Below are positions 59,364 to 64,000 of a stretch of 64,000 bases of DNA, piece by piece. Origin of the DNA: HLUCCA09 sp038745585. Lineage in GTDB: Bacteria; Pseudomonadota; Alphaproteobacteria; Rhodobacterales; Rhodobacteraceae. Position 1 is the stretch's first letter, and each line of letters starts with the position of its first letter. The notes beneath the pieces are model-generated. The model saw nothing but the letters and a program-made list of their open reading frames with translations. It had not been told where the DNA came from and searched no databases. The position numbers and the translations under genes were made by a program. The stretch is taken from the NCBI GenBank assembly GCA_038745585.1, contig JBCDLH010000010.1:62001-126000 (forward strand), given 5' to 3'.

Positions 59364-60926
59364 TCATTCGGCTGAAAGCTGGTGCAGATCGAAAAAGGAC
59401 CCACGCGCAATCGGCGCTCCCAAGATGGACGCATCCGGCCGCTCTTTTTCGGGATCGAAAAGGATCAGAACGTGGGTGTAAAAGCTGCGCCAATCGTGCA
59501 GGTAGCTGCCATCGTCGAAGAGGCTTAGGCCGGCGTGCTGCGGACGAAGGACGCGCCAGTCGAGCGGGAATGGCTGCGTGTGATCGCGCGCCGCATAGTC
59601 CGGCAGAGGCGAGAGCGAATTGCCACCGGTAAACATGCCCGTCCAGTAGGTGCCTTGGTCGCGCAGAATGTAGGACGCCGAATGGGAATGCAGAATTATC
59701 GTGTGTGCCATATCCGCCCGGGCGACAAGGAGGCGATCAGACGGTGAAAGGCCCGATGTCGCTTCCCTTACTTCGCGGACCTCGCTTTCATGGGCCCGCC
59801 ATTGGTGCGACAGCCAAAACGTTTTGACGGCGAGGGCGGCGATGATTGCCATGGCAAACGAGAGCGACGCTCGATGCTGAAGGTCGATCCGAGTGGCAGC
59901 GATAAGGGTTGCCACGACGAGTACTGGAAACCGAATGTTCGAGAAATAGACACCCGAAAAGTTGTAGGGCGCGACCAGGGCGATCGTGATCAGAAATGGA
60001 GCAATGGCGCGGATGCGCGGGTCGATCCGAATAGCGTGACCGGTCTGTTTGAGCCCTGCTATGATCGCGAGGAAGGCAGCAAGGCTGAGTGCGGCAGCGA
60101 TAAGGGCCGTTCTCGACCAAATGATATTTCCGAACCCGGCAAAGGGCGACAGCACTGTCATAAGCAATTCGGGCAAACCGCCATAGGCGAAGAGTGCTGT
60201 TTCGATTTCGGGCGAGGCCGCAAGCGCGGACATCGTGTGCCACGCCGGGATTGCGGCGAGACCGAGCAAGAGCAGGCCGGTCAAGAGCGTCTCGCGCGCG
60301 TCGCGGAGCCGCCAGAGCCGCTCCAGTTCAAGCAGGCCGATGGTCAGCAACAGAAACCCGAACGCGTAGAGATGGAGCAGGTATAGGACAAGTATCGCTG
60401 GCCAGAGGGCGATGAGGCGCAGTGCCGTGCGACGCCCAGCGAGCGCAAACCAGGCGGCGAGAACGATGAGCGCCGCAGGGATCGCCAGCACGAAATTCTC
60501 AAAGCCGTAGGCCCATGCCATGTGGTGCATGATCAGGGCAGAGATCAGCGGCCAGACCGAGAAGCGCCCCCAGATCGCGCGGTGGAGTAGGAGCGTGCCG
60601 AGGACGACGCCGACGCTCGAAACCTGGATCAGGACCTTTTGTGTGAGGCCCGGGTCGGCGCAGGCCAAAGGCAGGGTATGGATCAATTCGGACGCGAGGT
60701 TGGGCACCAGTTCCAATGCATAGGCGTAATAGCGGCCGATCTCACTGGCACCTACAGCGGCGCATTGCAGGATGTGCCTTGCAAGATGGTTAGGCCAGTC
60801 AACGAGGGGCGGCGTGTCATGGGCCCAGAGCTGGAGGTTGAGACCAAGGATCGCGGCAAGCGCCAGGACGACAATCCAGGGCTCAGCGTAGCTCTTGGCC
60901 CGGCTTTGGAGGCTCGTCTCGCTCAT
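59364..60926 (-). CDS. Polytopic membrane protein, GT-C glycosyltransferase-like
   Basis: 520 residues with about ten to eleven membrane helices and a periplasmic C-terminal domain of about 130 residues. The first large loop has DTPPLVDWPNHLARHILQCA, where an Asp in DWPNH could play the role of the GT-C catalytic acid. I do not recognise a named family; the layout resembles bacterial GT-C enzymes that use polyprenyl-phosphate sugars. It is the last gene of a minus-strand glycosylation cassette and is convergent with acnB. It could instead be a lipid-carrier-dependent modifying enzyme of another type. Confidence 0.7.
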   Translation of the reverse strand: MSETSLQSRAKSYAEPWIVVLALAAILGLNLQLWAHDTPPLVDWPNHLARHILQCAAVGASEIGRYYAYALELVPNLASELIHTLPLACADPGLTQKVLIQVSSVGVVLGTLLLHRAIWGRFSVWPLISALIMHHMAWAYGFENFVLAIPAALIVLAAWFALAGRRTALRLIALWPAILVLYLLHLYAFGFLLLTIGLLELERLWRLRDARETLLTGLLLLGLAAIPAWHTMSALAASPEIETALFAYGGLPELLMTVLSPFAGFGNIIWSRTALIAAALSLAAFLAIIAGLKQTGHAIRIDPRIRAIAPFLITIALVAPYNFSGVYFSNIRFPVLVVATLIAATRIDLQHRASLSFAMAIIAALAVKTFWLSHQWRAHESEVREVREATSGLSPSDRLLVARADMAHTIILHSHSASYILRDQGTYWTGMFTGGNSLSPLPDYAARDHTQPFPLDWRVLRPQHAGLSLFDDGSYLHDWRSFYTHVLILFDPEKERPDASILGAPIARGSFFDLHQLSAE

Positions 60927-60947
60927 CGGTTCTAGCCGCGGGCCTGC

Positions 60948-61514
60948 TTAGGCCGCACCCTCGGCAGCGAGGTAGGCCTGCTCCAAGGCGAGAAGATCCT
61001 GTCGACGATCCCGCAGCCGCCGGGCGGGGCAGCCGGCATAGATCCCCCAGGGCTCGGTCGAGCGCGTGACCAGAGACATCGCGCCGATGGCGCAGCCCTC
61101 GGCCACCTCTACCCCCGGCAGAATCACGCTGTTCGTTCCGACAATGACGTGCCGCCCCAGCGCCGACCTTGCCTTGATCTCGCGCTTATACGCGGCCGGG
61201 ACGGTCGGGCCCGTCATCGTGGCGCCGGTGTAGTCGTCGCTCTGGCTCATGAATTTGACGCCATAAGCCAAGGTCGCGAAGTCGGCGAGGTCCACACCCG
61301 GCATGCCGCCTGCGACATGGCACAGGGCGGAGATCATGACATTGCGCCCCATCGTGACGCGGCCCGAAAGCGTCGAGAAATCATCAACCCGGCAATTGTC
61401 GCCGAGTCTGATCAGGGGCGCGTCATAGATCGCGGCCTTGTCGCTGATCCTGACATTGGCGCCCAAGCTCGCAAAGCCCATTGCGTCGAGCGCCTCTCTG
61501 CTCAAATAGCCCAT
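60948..61514 (-). CDS. Hexapeptide-repeat acetyltransferase (LbH family)
   Basis: 188 residues. Left-handed beta-helix repeats are visible: VRISDKAAIYDAPLIRLGDN, VTMGRNVMISALCHVAGG and VIVGTNSVILPGVEVAEGCA. The terminal segment IYAGCPARRLRDR is the typical end of sugar O-acetyltransferases. It lacks the usual C-terminal SRYIVP-like motifs of serine acetyltransferase. It probably acetylates a nucleotide-sugar or lipid-linked sugar made by this cassette, possibly after transamination by the DegT-type enzyme at the window end. Confidence 0.85.
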   Translation of the reverse strand: MGYLSREALDAMGFASLGANVRISDKAAIYDAPLIRLGDNCRVDDFSTLSGRVTMGRNVMISALCHVAGGMPGVDLADFATLAYGVKFMSQSDDYTGATMTGPTVPAAYKREIKARSALGRHVIVGTNSVILPGVEVAEGCAIGAMSLVTRSTEPWGIYAGCPARRLRDRRQDLLALEQAYLAAEGAA

Positions 61515-61518
61515 CGGC

Positions 61519-62505
61519 CTATTCCACGACGGAAAGACCGGAGAGCCGCGAGGCAGGCTCTGTCACGGCAGTGCGGGCCTTGGCCGGCGACAGGCGTTCG
61601 CGGGTGACATAGCCAGGCCTGCGCTTTACCTCTTCAGAGATGCGGCCAACATAGAGACCTACCATGCCAATCATCACCATCTGCACGCCCCCGAGGAAGT
61701 AGATCGAGACCATGATGCTGGCCCAGCCTTCGATCGCGTAACCGAAGAAGAACGCGCGGAATAGGATCACGCAGCCAAAAAGCAGCGCCGCGACCGTCAC
61801 CACGAGGCCGATGGAAAGCGTCAGGTCGAGCGGCTTTGTCGAAAATGACAGAACGATGTTTTTGGCAAAGCGCAGGCGCTTGAAAAGGTTGTAGGATGGT
61901 GCGCCGGCGAAACGCGCACCATGCTTGGCGCGGATGCCCACGCGTTCGAAGCCGAGCCAATCGACGAGACCGCCATAGAACCGCCCGCCTTCGGAGAGCT
62001 CCTGATAACGGGTAAGCACCGTGCGAGAGATGATGGAGAAGTTGCCATGGGCGCCGTCATAGGCGGTGTCGGTAAGGCCGCGCAATGTCCGGTAGAACAT
62101 GCGCTGCGCGGCCATGTAGAGCTTGCCCTCCGGCCGGTCCTCCCGTTCCACAAAAACGACGTCGTGGCCCTCTTGCGCTTTGGCGTAAAGATCGGGAATG
62201 ACTTCGGGCCGATCCTGCAGGTCTCCGTCGAGAACGACGACCCAGTCGGCGTCCGCCGCATCGAGGCCCGCTGTAATCGCGGTGTGTTGTCCGAAATTGC
62301 GGGACAGGCGGATGCCCTCGATCCGCGGATCGCGCGCGGCATGGGCCTTGAGACGCGGCCAAGTCTCGTCCCTGGATCCGTCATCGACGATGAGGATCTG
62401 GTGGTCGGGGCTGATCCCTTCGAGCGCAGCGCTCAGGCGCGTGACGAGTTCGTCGATGTTGGGCGCCTCATTCAGAACGGGCACAACGCAAGCGATATGG
62501 GTCAT
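61519..62505 (-). CDS. GtrB/ArnC-like GT2 with two C-terminal membrane helices
   Basis: 328 residues. CVVPVLNEAPNIDELV, ILIVDDGSRDETW, SRNFGQHTAITAGLDAADAD and LDGDLQDRPEVIPDL are full motifs of undecaprenyl-phosphate glycosyltransferases. Two membrane helices (LSIGLVVTVAALLFGCVILF; MVSIYFLGGVQMVMIGMVGL) follow, then a short cytoplasmic tail. It probably makes an undecaprenyl-phosphate sugar for use by a GT-C enzyme such as the gene at 59364-60926. It starts 13 bp after the epimerase stop. Confidence 0.9.
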   Translation of the reverse strand: MTHIACVVPVLNEAPNIDELVTRLSAALEGISPDHQILIVDDGSRDETWPRLKAHAARDPRIEGIRLSRNFGQHTAITAGLDAADADWVVVLDGDLQDRPEVIPDLYAKAQEGHDVVFVEREDRPEGKLYMAAQRMFYRTLRGLTDTAYDGAHGNFSIISRTVLTRYQELSEGGRFYGGLVDWLGFERVGIRAKHGARFAGAPSYNLFKRLRFAKNIVLSFSTKPLDLTLSIGLVVTVAALLFGCVILFRAFFFGYAIEGWASIMVSIYFLGGVQMVMIGMVGLYVGRISEEVKRRPGYVTRERLSPAKARTAVTEPASRLSGLSVVE

Positions 62506-62518
62506 CTCCCTGGGCGCC

Positions 62519-63616
62519 TCACAAAAGCCGGCCGTTGAGCTCGACCTCTTGAAGGATCGACTTGGCCTCTAAGAGATGGCGATACCAGCCGACCGTGGAA
62601 CACCGCGGACCGTTCTCGATCTGGCCGAGCTTGAGCCCTTCGTAGATCTCGCGCACGCCGTACTCGATGTCGAACTCTGCCTCAAAGCCCAGATCGCGCT
62701 TCAGCTTGGTAAAGTTCACCGCGTAGTTCCGGCGGTCAGGGTCGTCCGGCGCGATCTGGAGCTGGATCGGGAACGGGAGAACCTCGCGCACGATGGCAGC
62801 GATGGTCTTTACCTGGAAATTGCCGATGCCGACATTGTAGGCCCCGCCGCCGACCGTCTCCGCCTCGGCAGTGGCGAGCGTGATGAGGGCGCGGGCGACG
62901 TCCTTGACGTGAACAAGCGGCCGCCACTGCCGTCCACCGCCCATAACCGTGATCTGACCGTTGTCGAAGGCCGATAGCGTCATCAGGTTGACCACCAGAT
63001 CGAACCGCATGCGGCGGGAAAGGCCGAACACAGTGGCGTTGCGCAAGGCGCAGGTGACAAACCCGCCCGAGTTCATGTCGCGCACGGCCTCCTCACACTC
63101 AAAGTTTGACTTGGCATAGATGCTGAGCGGATTTGCAGCGCTCTCCTCGTCGCAAAGGCCCTGCTCGGCGGCGCCGTAGATCGAGCAGGTCGAGGACATG
63201 ACGTAGCGCGCGACGCCGGCCGCTTTGGCCTTGGCGGCAAAGTGTCGGCGACCGGAGGAGTTGATCGCCCAGGTCAGCTCCGGCTCGAGATCGCCGGAGG
63301 GGTCGTTGGAGAGCGCGGCGAGGTCGAGCACGATGTCCACCCCCTCGAAATCGCTCTCCTGCGCGTCGCGAATGTCCTTTTTGACGAGGTGCAGGTCGTC
63401 ATCTTGTGGGCGGAAGCCGTTGATCAGGGTCTTCTCGCCGAAAAAGAAGCGGTCGAAGGCATGAACCTTTGCGCCCTGCTCCAGCAGCATGTCTGTCAGC
63501 ACGCAGCCGATATAGCCTCCGGCGCCGGTCACCAGAACGGTTTTGCCAGTGAGCGCTCTGCCGGAGCCATTGACGACCCCATTGCCATTGCCGTTGCCGT
63601 TATGGGTGCCGGTCAT
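62519..63616 (-). CDS. NAD-dependent SDR epimerase/dehydratase with Asn-Gly-rich N-terminus
   Basis: 365 residues. The first 24 residues are a low-complexity Asn/Gly stretch (NGNGNGNGVVNGSG). The Rossmann motif VLVTGAGGYIGCVL follows, then MSSTCSIYGAAEQG and SIYAKSNFECEE (Tyr-x3-Lys). ALRNATVFGLSRRMRFDLVV and GGRQWRPLVHVKDVARALI are typical of sugar-nucleotide epimerases, reductases and dehydratases. The exact substrate cannot be told. The start overlaps the stop of the DegT-type aminotransferase gene by four bases. Confidence 0.85.
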   Translation of the reverse strand: MTGTHNGNGNGNGVVNGSGRALTGKTVLVTGAGGYIGCVLTDMLLEQGAKVHAFDRFFFGEKTLINGFRPQDDDLHLVKKDIRDAQESDFEGVDIVLDLAALSNDPSGDLEPELTWAINSSGRRHFAAKAKAAGVARYVMSSTCSIYGAAEQGLCDEESAANPLSIYAKSNFECEEAVRDMNSGGFVTCALRNATVFGLSRRMRFDLVVNLMTLSAFDNGQITVMGGGRQWRPLVHVKDVARALITLATAEAETVGGGAYNVGIGNFQVKTIAAIVREVLPFPIQLQIAPDDPDRRNYAVNFTKLKRDLGFEAEFDIEYGVREIYEGLKLGQIENGPRCSTVGWYRHLLEAKSILQEVELNGRLL

Positions 63617-64000
63617 GTCGCGATCCGATCTTCTGCTGAGAGGTCAAGTGCGCCGAAAATCGCGGCGACGGCATCGATCACGCGCGCTTGCTCGGCCTCT
63701 GTCAGGCCGGGGAAGAGGGGCAGGCTAAGCGTGCGTTCGCCCCAATTGTAGGCATTGGGGAACCGCTCCGGTGGGTGAGCGTACTTCGCCTGGTAGTATC
63801 CCATCGTCGGGACCGCGCGGTAGTTTACGGTGGCGCCGATGCCCGCGGTGTTTAGCCCATGCATGACGCGGTCGCGCGCTCCAAACGGCGCCGCGATGGC
63901 GAAGAGGTGGTGGGCGGATGTGCCGCCAGAGACGGGGCGGACCATCGTCATGCCTGGCGTCTCGGCAAAGGCGGCGCGGTAGCGGGCGACAAGCGCTTCG
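63613..64000 (-). CDS. Partial DegT/DnrJ/EryC1 sugar aminotransferase (C-terminal part)
   Basis: The last 128 residues are visible; the N-terminus with the pyridoxal-phosphate lysine lies beyond the right edge. SAHHLFAIAAPFGARDRVMH, NTAGIGATVNYRAVPTMGYY and RFPNAYNWGERTLSLPLFPG are the standard C-terminal blocks of this family. It would transfer an amino group to a keto-sugar nucleotide for the cassette's polysaccharide or glycan. Four-base overlap with the SDR gene shows co-transcription. Confidence 0.92.
   Translation of the reverse strand, partial: EALVARYRAAFAETPGMTMVRPVSGGTSAHHLFAIAAPFGARDRVMHGLNTAGIGATVNYRAVPTMGYYQAKYAHPPERFPNAYNWGERTLSLPLFPGLTEAEQARVIDAVAAIFGALDLSAEDRIAT

Noticed and set aside
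1..64000. CRISPR arrays, rRNA genes, intact insertion sequences, toxin-antitoxin pairs
   Set aside because: No regularly spaced repeats, rRNA sequence, terminal inverted repeats with transposase, or paired small genes of those types were seen.

Overview
The window looks like a chromosomal segment of a marine-type alphaproteobacterium of the order Rhodobacterales (Roseobacter/Rhodobacter relatives). The evidence is the high GC content, the flagellar order fliI / flgB-flgC-fliE-fliQ-flgF-flgG-flgA-flgH-fliL / flhB-fliR-flhA with a specialised lytic transglycosylase, a TAXI-type fused TRAP transporter followed by a UspA gene, a urtABCDE urea transporter, and an AcnB-type aconitase. No rRNA, CRISPR array or intact insertion sequence is visible. 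Family assignments come from reading translated sequence, not from database searches.

Layout. (1) 1-4.7 kb: the end of a phage-tail or tail-fibre module on the minus strand (a propeller-like protein cut by the window edge, an SGNH-hydrolase/LamG tail protein, a DUF4214-like protein). It breaks off near 4700, and about 0.9 kb of poorly coding DNA separates it from a tRNA-Arg(CCU) gene, a common integration target. (2) 5.9-9.6 kb: a LacI-type regulator, then a GT2 / LABN-domain / GT39 trio for lipid-linked sugar transfer. (3) 9.7-33.3 kb: a large capsule or exopolysaccharide locus. It holds YjbH/GfcD-like and YjbF/GfcB-like proteins, a small Asp-tailed GfcA/YjbE-like protein, UDP-glucose dehydrogenase and UDP-glucuronate epimerase, an initiating sugar transferase, a Wza/KpsD-type export lipoprotein, a GlfT2-like galactofuranosyltransferase, UDP-galactopyranose mutase, several GT2 and GT4 enzymes, and a KpsM/KpsE/KpsT-type ABC export system. 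(4) 33.4-44.7 kb: flagellar basal-body and export genes around a divergent fliI/flgB promoter that carries a CtrA-like box. (5) 45.3-51.7 kb: the urt operon, with a terminator-like hairpin after urtA and short reading frames exactly bridging the urtB-urtC and urtC-urtD gaps. (6) 52.1-56.3 kb: TAXI-TRAP transporter and UspA. (7) 56.5-59.3 kb: acnB. (8) 59.4-64 kb, minus strand: a second glycosylation cassette (membrane GT-C-like protein, hexapeptide acetyltransferase, GtrB-like GT2, SDR epimerase, and a DegT/DnrJ aminotransferase cut by the window end).

The most striking gene is the 1391-residue protein at 18382-22557. Its N-terminus looks like a galectin carbohydrate-recognition domain, followed by a helical middle, a GT31-like beta-galactosyltransferase domain and a C-terminal GT2/GT92-like domain. 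Galectin plus GT31 is the architecture of plant GALT enzymes. Here it sits next to UDP-galactopyranose mutase and a GlfT2-like transferase, which suggests a galactose/galactofuranose-rich surface polysaccharide that also contains uronic acid. That combination is an inference from gene content.
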